Assembly (NCBI GenBank): GCA_037074765.1
Contig: JBAMDO010000010.1
Span: forward strand, 62,001 to 126,000
DNA length: 64,000 bases
Reading direction: 5' to 3'
DNA from: Mansonella perstans
Taxonomy: Eukaryota > Nematoda > Chromadorea > Rhabditida > Onchocercidae
A program made the position numbers and the translations under genes. Of this stretch, positions 53,201 through 64,000 are shown piece after piece. The notes under the pieces are model-generated. The model did not search any database and was not told the origin of the DNA. It saw only the letters and a list, made by a program, of their open reading frames with translations. The stretch's first letter is position 1; each line of letters begins with the position of its first letter.

Positions 53201-55487
53201 CCTTATTTGACCTTTTCAAATATGGTAATGCTAAAAGAAGGTAGCACTGAACTCATTACTGTCAAGGACAAATTGTTAAAAGTCAGCCAAAGCAATATTC
53301 ATTTATGTATTGATAAACTGGTTTAATTCGATAGCACTTATCTTTTTCATTAGCTAGTATAAAAATTTCCCAAATGATTATAAATTTTCATCAATTTCAA
53401 CTGATTCTGTAATTCATTTTAAATTTTTGAGAAATGCGGAAGCATTTTGATCATCTTTAACAACATATATTTATTTCCTAATTTCAGGTTAATTGTCAAA
53501 TACATAGTGATTTCGAAATTCTAGCAGCTGAGCAACAACCATCATTTCGTTTTCAACTTGAAGATGAGAATGTTACAAAACAAATGTAAATTTACTTCAC
53601 TTTTTTTTTTTACTAAAATGTTTTAATCTTAATATTGATCTAAATTCTACCGATTAATAATTCAAATATTGCTAAATTTTGCTTCGTAATTTATTTAATA
53701 ATTGACAAAAAAATGAAAGAAATTGTGCGCAAATTCGCAGAGCGAAGAATATACAAATAGCGTCACAGTTACGGAATTACGTGACAAAACCGCGATACAC
53801 AATGGAAGTGATGGATGTGAATAAAAATCCTGCACAAATGGTAGAAATCGGTGATGAAGGCTATCTTTTACTAACACTACATGAAGTATTTCATTTATTC
53901 CTGTCTGAACTACAATCACGGAATTATACTTTAAATATCGCATATCTTCTTATTTTATAATGGATATCTTCACAGCTTCAATTGAAAATTTTAGTCAATT
54001 TCATTACCGATAATTTTAGAATTCAACCAAATTTTCCATCATTGATTTATTAGTGCGTGACATACAAAATGGTAAAATGTTTACAATCATCGATTCTGAT
54101 GGGTATGATAATTTCTCAGATTTGTTAAAATCATTTTTTTTTTGTCCATCCAAAGTAGTTGGCTAAAATTATGCTCGTATTACTTATTTTATTTTATTTT
54201 TTTCTTGCAGTTGCATTGTTCCAAATGGAATGCTCAAAAACATTTATAGAATTGACAAAAATCATTTGCAATTAAACATGGTCTTCAATGGTTTCTCGGA
54301 TGAGGTGATGTTATTTGCCTAATAATTCTTATATTTGAAAGTTTTGTGGGCGGTAGCATCGGATTCCAGAATTTTCGACTGTATTTTAAGATGATTGAAA
54401 ATTTTTAAAATAGAAAACGGGATGTATTCCTTTTGTGCGATTAAATTTGTGCAATTAATATTTTATTCAACACATTTTTAGGCTGATATAATCTATGAGG
54501 CTTATGCTATACCTTGTGATGAATTTTGTGATCCGAATAATTGCAATCAAGTGAATTCCATAAAAAGCCAGCAAATCAAGTATAACTTCTGCGAAATGTT
54601 GTAAAATGTTTTTAGTTTTCTGATTTTTTTTTCAAATCTTGATAAAAAAATTAAAAATAGAATGCGAAAGAGGCGATCAGTGATGTTGCCATCTGAATCA
54701 CGTCTGTTTCAACTTGCTGGTGATATATATGCTGTAAAATCATCAAATAAGCTCAAACTCAGACAGAAATTATGGAAAACAAAAGCAGGTATGATCAACC
54801 CAGATTACAATCGCTAGATTTCATATTTAATCTGGTATGTTTTAACTTTTCACTAAATTCTATTGCTATATTTTATAAAAAATTTGTTCCATATTTAAAC
54901 AAATATTCTAGAAAGTAACGATTTGGGAACAAAGTCAATGCTGATGCTTTACGATGAATCATTAAATGATGTCAATGCTAACGTAAGTTTAAATATGATA
55001 AGTTTAGACCAAATATTAGAAGTAGTAAAAGAGCTAAGTTTAGATTTTTCAAGTTTAATATTTTTTTTAAAAAATTATTTGCTAACTGCTATTAAAATTG
55101 ATTAACATCACAGACGAAAGAAAAATCCACTACAATGAATCAGCTTGTATGCATTACCGACGATTTGAAGTGTTTAATAATTTTCCTGGCGCTATTTCTT
55201 CAGGCCCTACTGTTGGTTTTTATCATTGCTTTCACATACATTATTATTCAGGTACCATTTTTTTTGGCTCGAATACAAAAAAATTCTCATTAAATAATAT
55301 AAGATTTTGATTTTCTTCCTGATTTTTTTGAAAATAAATCGTAACGAAAATTGATTTTCACCAAGTTGTTTAATAAAATATACGGATTTGTTAGGTTAAA
55401 TGAATAAATAAATAGCTTACATTTAAATTAATTTTTCTACAGCACTGTATGCGACAAAGGAACTCAGAAATTGTTCGATCAAGTTAA
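50215..55487 (+). CDS. PAN and ZP domain apical extracellular matrix protein, 17 exons
   Basis: Secreted or membrane-tethered matrix protein of the type that lines cuticle, ducts or sensory endings; nematode relatives with PAN plus ZP are NOAH-1/2 and LET-653, and the fly one is NompA (family knowledge). Exons 50215-50290, 50898-50974, 51106-51256, 51375-51513, 52016-52161, 52357-52636, 52701-52953, 53195-53281, 53488-53585, 53741-53885, 54020-54102, 54211-54304, 54482-54579, 54661-54788, 54912-54982, 55114-55251, 55443-55487 join in phase to 702 aa. Seen: signal peptide (1-19), three PAN-like modules (about 27-100, 103-196, 197-290; QDCLQHC, LEKCLNSC and SECEQLC), acidic linker (298-307), an eight-cysteine ZP domain (about 315-570), furin site KMRKRRS (576-582), TM helix (about 662-688) and a short tail. 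The exon 2 acceptor (CGAACGAG) and the exon 6-7 join are the least certain. Confidence 0.85.
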
Positions 55488-57272
55488 AGATATCGATAAT
55501 TAGCACAAGAGATGACCAGAAAGTTATTGGAAAGTTGAAAACTCTGTCGATGTTTGTTGCAACGAAGATGATAAAATGGATTAAATGAGAGAAAAGCTTA
55601 ATAGAATGAAGCTCGAAAATTCAGTGAATAATAATTCATTTTTCAAACACTATTATATTACTTGTATGATACCTTTTAATGCTATTATTATACGACATGT
55701 TAGATGCATAGAGGCGTTGTTGAAAATTCAACTTGTTGGTTACAAATTTATAATAAAAGATACTTTGTTGTGCCGTGATAACAGAAATTAAGACTTATTG
55801 CTGATATATATGAAGAAAAACGACGTTAAGGAAAGCTGACTTATTGATCTTTTCGGATTATAACTAGAAAATTGTTTTAGTTGAAATCCAAGAATTTAAC
55901 TTATCAAGGAAATCACTTGTATTTCGGCACATTCAGCTTTTCCACTGATTGCTGTTTTCATGCTTGTAATCAGCACCAAACTAACAATTGATTCATTCAT
56001 TTACGCCATCTTGTGTTTAGTATCCACTATTTGATTTTGGCTTAACAATAACCAATAAATATTAAATGTTTTTTCCAAGATACTGTAATATCACTAGGTG
56101 AAGATACGATATATTGGAATGTATCAACCTCACACATTATCATGATTAACCGCAATTATTGCAATTGAATCATCCATAACAGCATAAATAAAGCACTTTT
56201 GTTATGTTACAGACTGCAACCTGATTCAGTTTTTTTGATTAGTATTAATTTAACCCATAATTATAATTATGTGTATGCGTCATAAAACTGTGATTGATAA
56301 CGCGTTATCCTCATTTCGCTCCATCACGTTGTACAACGACAAGGAAGTATGGAGGCATCAGAAGTTTCAAAGTTTCCAATGTTACCAGATATGCAGTCAG
56401 AAGTCTAATTAGAGAAGAGAAATCTAATTAATAAGCCGATTAAATGATTTCATTCAACAGCTGATAAACTCAATTACTTCTGAGAGTCTTGTGAGCCATG
56501 TGCTGGAGCTAAAACCTAAAGGTGAATCAAAAACATCATACCGATACTTTCTTATACTCTCTGAGACATGTCACAATATTACAGAATATGAAAACTTTTC
56601 CAATGAACAGAAATAGGCAAAAATTATGACTAAGTATTACCTAACACAATGATTATTAATACAAAAAGTGATTCAGACTAGCATCGTAAAAGTTATTAAT
56701 AATTTTCTAATTTATCGATTTGAATGAATTATAAACATCGTTTCCGATCAAGATGATTACAGAAACTTTGCTGTTGCTAGAAATTTAAAGCAAGAAAAAT
56801 ATTTCACAGCGATAAACTCCACTGCCTTCAACAATTAAAAATTTTTGAAGAAATAAAATTAAATTTTTTGTAGAAAATAGATGGAAAAGTCAAAATTGTA
56901 GCAATCTTTATAAGAAAAAATACTTTCTTTATTCTCGATGTGCCGTATCGCTCTTTATTGTCCTTATATTATTGCTATATAATTGGTATAATTTCCCCTA
57001 GAGTATTATAACAAGGTATTATAATTTGTAGCAAAAGAAGGATTACTGATGCTAATTTCATCCGGAAATGAATCCATTACAATCAATGCCAACAATAAGA
57101 GAAAAAAATTTGAGTATTAAAGTTCGAACTATTCCTTCTTTTGTTATGGAGATTACAAAAGCATTATTGTTTACAATACTCATCATAGAAGATTTCGAAA
57201 AAAAAGATGGGGTTCAAAAAAAATTTAGATTTTTACTTAAATACACAAAAAAAAAATTAGATTTTTTTTTAC
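55488..57272. other. Intergenic region between the PAN/ZP and CRAL-TRIO genes
   Basis: It starts with the 3' UTR of the PAN/ZP gene; AATAAA near 55,751 is a candidate polyadenylation signal. The frames at 55,585-55,791 and 57,068-57,292 look like chance. If the CRAL-TRIO gene has further 3' exons (a GOLD domain is common in nematode relatives) they would lie here, but I could not find them. Confidence 0.45.
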
Positions 57273-57850
57273 TTGATAATCGAGCGGTGTAACTGGTTCA
57301 GCAGGCACGCATGTAATATTAAATGCATTCGGTACGAGTTTTCCACCATAAGCTACCGGGATTGGTAAATATGGTAATAAGTCGCTAGGCAAATTTTTGG
57401 CAAAAGTGAAACGGTTGAGTGTTTTTGGAGGAAATAACCTGCCATCACCTGTGCTGTGTTGAGCAATATAATTACTGATAGTGAATCAAGGTAAAGCGAA
57501 GAGTTACACTTAACTGTTTGTTCGTAGCTTTTAAAATCCTTTATCCATCTTTTGAATTGCGGATAAAAATGCTGGCGAATTAATAATAATAATATGTTTC
57601 AGCAATGCCCTGAAGTATTTTAATCACAAATTCGATACTCAAGGTAATGTGATTTCGGAAACTTATGTTATCTTTAAATGGTTTAAACAGGAAATTAATG
57701 TTACAATAAAATTGAATTTTAGTAGTAATAAGAATTAACTTTTAAATATTAGGCGATTTTTCTAAGCAATTACCTTCATTCAATTCAGCTAGATTTTTTG
57801 GAAATGCAACATAGTAATTTTGCTTACTCTTCCAACTACTTTAATGCGCC
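57273..57850 (-). CDS. CRAL-TRIO (Sec14-like) lipid-binding protein, fragmentary
   Basis: Three coding pieces on the minus strand: about 57838-57774 (SKQNYYVAFPKNLAELNE), 57609 to about 57,530 (ALLKHIIIINSPAFLSAIQK, then MDKGF) and 57448-57273 (PPKTLNRFTFAKNLP, then LPYLPIPVAYGGKL and PAEPVTPLDYQ, with donor CAA|GTAAAA). The second is the TRIO core in which a strand ends in I-N-(A/S)-P; the third is the C-terminal part with the LP...YGG signature. Such proteins bind phosphoinositides or hydrophobic ligands. The middle piece meets an in-frame TAA right after KMDKGF with no good donor before it, so it may be a pseudogene or contain an error in TTTTAAAA. N-terminal exons were not found. Confidence 0.5.
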
Positions 57851-59913
57851 TGGAAAATGATGAATGAAATGAAAGAAACCTGCATAAGTTTATTGATTGC
57901 ACTAAAAGGACTCATGTAAAGTAGAAATGAACATCCTTTCTGGTCAAATATACAAACGATCTACGATTGATGACCAGTTTTCTTTTCATTTTCCAGTACC
58001 AAATTTTGCAAATGTTCACAATATCCAAAAAATATTTCCAAATAATCGGATACACGAACAACTTTCAAAAATTATAAGTAATGTAATTTATCAAATGAAA
58101 TCTTTTATAATAATGAAATTGTAGTAGTTTAAATTGATTAAATGACCCAATAACTTTAGTTTTTAACATTCAACACTAGCTTTCACATTGTCTTGGATTA
58201 CCGACATCAAAATTATCAGACAAAGTGTGTGAATTTGTGAAGTAAAATTAAGAGATGAGGAGCATATAAGCTAACAATGGGAGCGATGGTATAAAGAGGT
58301 TTCGGTACTTGCGCAGCTATACCGAGGGCTAGCTTAACTCTCCATGATAATAGGAATGAGAGACCAGCAATTACATCTTTCCCTTGCCTTTTTCAACTTT
58401 CCCTGCAGTAAATATTTCTTCCAGCTCAGTGAAAGATGACTTTTCATTACAAATCATTACCGAAGGAAACAACTGGGATTATGTTTGTTTACAATTTATT
58501 GCCCTTTTATTACTTCTTTGTTCTTACAATTATGAACCAATAATATTGTGTGAGTACAATATTTCAACCGAATAAACCACTGTTGCCAACAAAAAATACG
58601 GACTATAGCTTTCTCACAGGGAGTGTTTTAATACAAACACTCTCCATCCATTGACTATTGAATTATTTAGCTGTCAACTCCTTAAAAGACAAAAAAAAAA
58701 GAAATGGAAAATTTTTCTGAAATACTTTTCTTTCACAGCAACGCATTATTTCTATATGACAATCTTCAGTTTATGTAAGCAATCCTTGCTTGTCCATCAT
58801 GCTATTTCAAAACGAACTTGGCAGAAAATGAATGAATTTTTGAAAATATTTTGATGGACGTGAAATTATAATTTAATTCCAAAATTTTGGTTTTATGATG
58901 ATTCAAAAGAGAAATTTCCTTTCTTGATAATCCAATTATCATCAGTGCTGTTTTGAAAAAAAAAAAAAATTATCAAATCAGCTAATCACAATTCATTGTA
59001 ATCGAAACCTCCAGTTGCATTTCGGAACAAAAATAACACAGTGGGAAGTAAAAAATTGAATATCCAATGTGTATCTATCTTAAATTTGAATTTTCAGTGT
59101 CCTTTTTTCGAAAAAATAAACTGTTAGTATTTTCTTCGATTAAATTTAGCGATGGGATAATTGTGAAAATTGATAATTTAATAGCTGGAATGATTCAATT
59201 TGTCATTTCAGAAATACGTATTAGGAATAATTAGTGTTGTGTAAAGAATATAAATATTTTTATTTTAAAAATTAAAATATTAGTGTCTCATTGAGAATAT
59301 TTTATTGTAATATAAGTAAATCATAGATTTCATTATACATTTCTTCCTTGCTTCTTTCTTATCAGCGTTAAATCTACTGATATATTCTCCTCGTTTAAAT
59401 GCGTCAGATCAATTAGAAAATCCTAATTTTTTGTGTAATTTTTCCTTTAAAAATTAATACAAACATTTGTTCATATGAAAAATTTAAACTTAGTGAGAAC
59501 ATGCATTGTCTAACTCAGATTGAAAAGAAAATGCCAAGATAATATTCGAACTACGTGAAATTAAATATCATGCTTGTCCCAAATTTGAAAATATTGATTA
59601 AATCTTTGACAAATTAATGATTTGAACAATAAATGCTTTACGCTTCCTGTCCAAACTCCCATAAATGTCGTATAGCAGACAGTTGTGCTTGGTAAAAAAA
59701 AAAAGTTACCGAATTATTGTTTCTTATTAGACAGTTATTAATTAACCTGTAAATATTCTACCAGTAAACTTTTTAATTAACCATTGCAAACTTTATTGCG
59801 AATTTTCGCAAATTTTACCAGCGAGACTTCATTTTGGAAAGGTCAACCTTAATGAGAGTTTCAGTGGTCTCCTAGTTTGTAACCTAAGCAGGCACTAATT
59901 AGTTTTTTTAATG

Positions 59914-60125
59914 AGAAGAGTTCTTTTTAGTATTACTTGTTAGAAATATTTGAGAGAATAAGTAATTTGGGTTCTGCTATTAATGACGTCGGATTAAGTG
60001 ATAATTGATCTAAACCATTCGTAGATATCAGGCAACCAAAAATGTTCTGTTGATTCGATCGATAACGAGTCAAACGTTTAAAAGATCTAACTGATTCTTA
60101 TTTAGACTTATAAAAGTTTAAATTT
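59914..60125. repeat. Diverged dispersed repeat, copy A
   Basis: About 210 bp alignable by eye to 62,673-62,895. Shared blocks include GAAGAG(T/C)TCTTTTTAGT, GTAGA(T/A)ATCAG, and AACGA(G/A)TCAAACGTTTA followed by GATCTAA(C/T)TG. Same orientation, many substitutions and small indels. Origin unknown, possibly an old transposon remnant. Confidence 0.65.
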
Positions 60126-61509
60126 TGCTTACAACATTGAATTAGAGAGTAGCAATATAAATAAGTTCGTTTTTGCATGAGACTTTCATACTATCGAAAT
60201 CTTTTGGCAGCTTCGAAATGCTGCGTTTTCTTTGATAAATGAAATACTAAAAAAAAAATTCTTGACGTCATTAATTGCCAATGAAGAATGAGCGTGTTGA
60301 GGAAGTTTGCTTGTTTTTCGAGTAATTATTTCACATATTAATATTTGTAGTTAGAAAAATTTCATATTCTAGCAAAACAACTTTCTATTTCAACTCATTA
60401 CATGAAGTATCCACTTTATTTCAAAGAATAAATTATCTGCCGCGTTTGCTTTCATAAAATGAAAAAGTTTCAAACAATAAATAAGCAAGAATAATATTTG
60501 AAAAACCTTGAATGTTTTTGCTTGGAGAATAGTTTAATATAAAGGAGGGAAAATAGGCTTTTTAAGCATAGCTGTTTAAAATTAGTACTTAATGAAATCA
60601 TTTTGGAAATTGTATATCGAAGAAAAAAAAATTTTGGTATTTGGCGAATTTTTTGATCAATGTATTTTTTGATCAATCTCTTTTAGTTTTATAGATAATT
60701 AGTTAGAATAATACGTACAGATAAGAATTTAGAACGACTTGTTTAATTAAATTATCTATGCTTACTCTTCTTCTTTCCTTATCTCTCCGATATTCCTCTA
60801 TTTAAAATATCTTTTATTTCAGTATTTTTTTTCTTTAAAACAAAGAAAGATTAATAGAAAAAGTAGAATATTATCACATTTCGCAATAAAACTGTGGACA
60901 AAATGAGTTTCTTGGCTTGTTTGGTAAATGGATTCTTTCAATGATACACTGCCCAGATGTTTCAAAGCTAATAGGATAAGAAAGATCAATACTCGAAGTA
61001 AAAAAATGAGTTATCTTTAATCTTGAATAATTTTTGCTATCAGATCTCAATAAACTTAAGGAGCACAAAGATTCTGATCGAGTTTTTTTTGAAAATCCTT
61101 GCACATTTCTTTTTTATTTTCTAGAACAAACAATTCTAATTTTGCAATTATCAATGCATTGTTACTGCGATAATCTTTGTTCATCAACTGCAATGATAAA
61201 TGCAAAATTCTCCCTAACGTTATGAGTTCAAGTGTTTCAAAATAATCAACGATTTATTTCTGGACTGAAACAGTACCATATTGAACATTATTTCTGAAAC
61301 AATTTCTCGCTATTGCATCAGCTATACTTTGGCACCATAAAGTGCCTTTATCAGTTTATTTGTTAGCATGAAAACTGTTTTAAATTTGCAAAGTGATTAA
61401 TTTCAGAATTAAGTCTATTTAATACTTAAATCAATTATTATATTCTTTCATAATTATTCGTAATTATTCTTATTTCATTATGCATTGTTATCATACTCAC
61501 ATATTGTTG

Positions 61510-61510
<1 letters not shown>

Positions 61511-61542
<32 letters not shown>
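61511..61542. repeat. Poly-A tract of about 30 bases
   Basis: Long uninterrupted A run in intergenic DNA, ending in ATATATGAATATGATATAAT. It could be the tail of an old retroposon, but the upstream sequence is unique AT-rich DNA with no recognisable retroposon body. Confidence 0.6.
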
Positions 61543-61546
<4 letters not shown>

Positions 61547-62349
61547 TGAATATGATATAATATTGGAAGATTTCTTTTAATATATTTAAGAAGCTGTCGT
61601 TTCTTTTTTTCATTTTGAACTTAGCAATATTTTCAAATTAGTTTCTTTCATTCAATAATGCATCATGCCCTACCTTCTCTATGAATAATTTTGCTCGAAT
61701 AAATTTGCTATTGGCATTTAAGCTCCTCCTTTGCGTTTGAAGTTACATATCCGTCATTTTCCATTCTCATCCAATTATTCTTCATTTAAACTGTATCATT
61801 TTGCATTTTTATTTTTCATTTTAAAATTTAAGTTTTTTAAAATTGGGCTTGCGTTACTTTTACAGGAAATGAGTTCTTTAAAAATGCATTTGTTCAGTTT
61901 TACCGGTTTTTTCAATCACCCGGAGATAAAAATATATTGTTAGGCTCATTATTCCGCATAATTGCGATATTAGTATTGGTCCTGATCATATCTTGTAGCA
62001 ATCATATGTTTTTATGCTTTGAATACTTCATTAGCTTCCAGATTAGAAAATGTTATAACAGAAATAATAAATTCCAATTATAAATTTACGACTAGATTTT
62101 GGTATTCATTAGACAAAAATTACCGGCAATTTCTGAATGAGATTCTTGTTGAACGTTATATCTAAGCATTAATTCGGATTTTCCAAGATTTTCGTACATT
62201 TATGCTAAGAATTACCGTTTAATTTATTTAGTAAATTTTCTAAATTTTTGGATACTCTACATAATTCTGAAAGCTTGCATCAAAATTAATACTTGGAATG
62301 ATTTGAATAGAAATATTAGAGATTATGATATTTAAGGGACATTTTACAG

Positions 62350-62465
62350 GTGTCAAATTCACAATGAAGAATGATTGCGATGAATGGCGACAGATTTTCA
62401 CTCGAATCGATCCTTATTTTAGGGATGATATTGTTCTAAAGGGTACAAATCATGCTTCAGCTCAG
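62350..62465 (+). CDS. Isolated coding exon, possibly a first exon starting at 62364
   Basis: It is flanked by a strong acceptor (CATTTTACAG) and a CAG|GTATTG donor. It reads MKNDCDEWRQIFTRID, then PYFRDDIVLKGTNHASAQ. The residue mix is polar and protein-like, unlike the surrounding chance frames. The acceptor 15 bases upstream of the ATG would suit trans-splicing, making this the first exon of a gene continuing to the right; an internal exon is also possible, since the frame is open back to the acceptor. I do not recognise the family and found no convincing partner exon before 64,000. Confidence 0.5.
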
Positions 62466-64000
62466 GTATTGCTGCATATCTAAATAAGCAGCTTTTTTTT
62501 TTAAATAGCTGGACTCTATTATCGATCTTTTTAAATAGACCTTATGCAAACTGTTACTCTATGCATCTTTTTTGGCAAGATCAGCCTTTCTAGAGCCTTA
62601 TATAATTCTTTTTCATATTTATCAAATTTGTGATAAAATCGATCTGCCCTCTTTTTTTTAAATTCAAACTTGTGGGGAAGAGCTCTTTTTAGTTATTATT
62701 TATTAAAAACATTTGAAAAAATTAGTAGTTTGATGTTCTTTTAATTACATCAGATATGATGATAAATCATCTGAAACATCCGTAGAAATCAGTCATAAAA
62801 AATGTCGTGCTAATTCGGTTGGTAACGAATCAAACGTTTACATGATCTAATTGCCATTTGATCCCTGTAGAAACTTATACAAAAGTTGCTATTTGAAGTT
62901 TAATTTCTATTTGTAATTTGAATTACTTAACAAATAGGCATATGATTTGTTATCGATGAATTGAAGGCTATTTTGTATTTTGTTTAATTGAAGAAATTAT
63001 GCGAAATTTTCAAACCGGTCTCGTTTATATATATTTTGCGTATTTATATATATTGTATATGATAAAATTCTCTCTTAAGGCCTTTAAAAGTTTTGCAATT
63101 TTGATTTAAATAAAATCACTTCAAGATTTCAAGAAAGCTGCTTCATTTCAATAAATATCTTTCTTAATGTAGAAAGCACATAAAATTTCGAGAATTATAA
63201 AACTTTTTTTTTCAAAGTAAAGAAAATTGGTAAGAAAAGTTTGTAAATGTTACCCAACGTTTTTGACAAGCTTTTTTTCACTTGCAAATTATTTTCCAGT
63301 CTTATAAACATTGAATTTGTTTGAAACATGGCTGGTAGTTATTTATTTCTAGTTTTGATTTTGCTAACATTACTAAGGACAGAATTCATATCACATGAAT
63401 AGATCATTAGTAGCTATAGAATATGGTTGATTGTGACGGTGTACACTAATGAAGCACGGCTTTCATCGTTTTTTACTGAAATCACGTCTATTTAAAGTAT
63501 TTTACTCAATTTTGCTTTTTAAATTTGATCGAATAACATTGATAGCTAAGCTTCTTTAAAGTGGCTCAAAAAAAATTGGATGAGAAATGACTTCTAATCA
63601 ATGTAACAGTAAAAAAAATGAAGGGAACAAAAAGCAACAGCATTCCAAGATGTCAAAGATGAAATTTAATAAATTGCAGAAATTGACGGAATGAAGTTTA
63701 GTAATTTGAAAATAGTCTGATACTGCACTTTTAGTGTTGCAGAAATTGAAAAACAGAAATTGAAAATTGAAAACTTTTTCTCCCAGAGGAGACGGATATT
63801 TAAGTGCTAGCTAACCCATACATCTCACTGTGAGCTTTTCATTGTTGTCATAGAAATCAAAAATAGTCTGCTTTTTGAAGTTTCTGAAGTTTCTTACCGA
63901 TAAAAAAGCATTACTATTAGAGTAAAATATTAATATTAACTGCTAACTTAAATTTAACATTGCTTTTGGCTTAAAGGGACATAATTGACGAATTTGACTG
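62466..64000. other. Last 1.5 kb, no exon recognised besides the repeat
   Basis: Presumably intron or flank of the gene that begins at 62,364. It carries copy B of the dispersed repeat. No exon with both splice sites and a plausible protein could be found. Confidence 0.4.
62673..62895. repeat. Diverged dispersed repeat, copy B
   Basis: Second copy of the element at 59,914-60,125, in the same orientation, about 2.76 kb further right. Confidence 0.65.

Larger units (their letters stand above)
57851..62349. other. 4.5-kb AT-rich stretch without recognised genes
   Basis: Frames at 57,927-58,124, 58,384-58,575, 58,651-58,854, 60,470-60,676 and 60,874-61,225 carry no motif and lack consistent splice sites. 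It contains the first copy of a diverged repeat (59,914-60,125) and a long A tract near 61,510. Unfound 5' exons of the CRAL-TRIO gene may lie near 58,000-58,300. Confidence 0.45.

Noticed and set aside
58384..58575. 63-aa plus-strand frame as a GOLD-like or membrane protein
   Set aside because: Hydrophobic C-terminus only, and no consistent splice partner exons.

Overview
This is an AT-rich eukaryotic window with short exons, many small introns and one strand switch after another. Several predicted start codons lie a few bases behind a strong 3' splice site (24,004; 29,484; 42,803; 50,198 on +; 40,321 on -), as expected for spliced-leader trans-splicing. Together with a PAN/ZP cuticlin-type gene this points to a nematode, and the base composition and gene families suit a filarial or other spirurid worm. 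The species call is inference.

Layout. 1-23,011 (-): one very long gene, rebuilt here as 20 phase-consistent exons (about 1,300 aa), encoding a myocardin-related transcription factor (MRTF): three RPEL actin-binding motifs, a basic region, a Q-rich box, a SAP domain, a coiled coil and an acidic C-terminal activation region. 23,012-24,009: shared promoter region. 24,010-28,496 (+): tandem pair of p24/TMED cargo-receptor genes; the first is intact, the second has broken reading frames. 29,497-31,899 (+): intact CDK20/CCRK-like kinase, the family that controls cilium length (DYF-18 in C. elegans). 31,900-36,390: mostly non-coding, with a small hypothetical gene and a 518-bp solo-LTR-like block. 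36,393-40,305 (-): kinase-fold protein with ruined catalytic motifs (pseudokinase) followed by unrecognised exons that splice in phase to it. 40,844-41,570 (-): unrecognised gene. 42,837-47,040 (+): SPT2 histone chaperone homologue, 11 exons, 529 aa. 50,215-55,487 (+): secreted/membrane PAN-PAN-PAN-ZP protein with furin site and C-terminal TM helix, 17 exons, 702 aa. 57,273-57,850 (-): pieces of a CRAL-TRIO (Sec14-like) gene. 57,850-64,000: mostly empty, one clear coding exon at 62,350-62,465 and a diverged repeat pair.

The genes do not form a pathway or an operon. They are ordinary chromosomal neighbours: transcription control by actin (MRTF), early secretory traffic (p24), cilium kinase (CDK20), chromatin (SPT2), apical extracellular matrix (PAN/ZP) and lipid transfer (CRAL-TRIO). 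The most noteworthy items are the complete nematode MRTF, the decaying p24 copy, the Asp at the CDK20 T-loop phosphosite, the pseudokinase with a novel C-terminal part, and three GC-AG introns supported by reading phase (one also by protein alignment). I found no CRISPR array, tRNA, rRNA or prokaryotic-type system.
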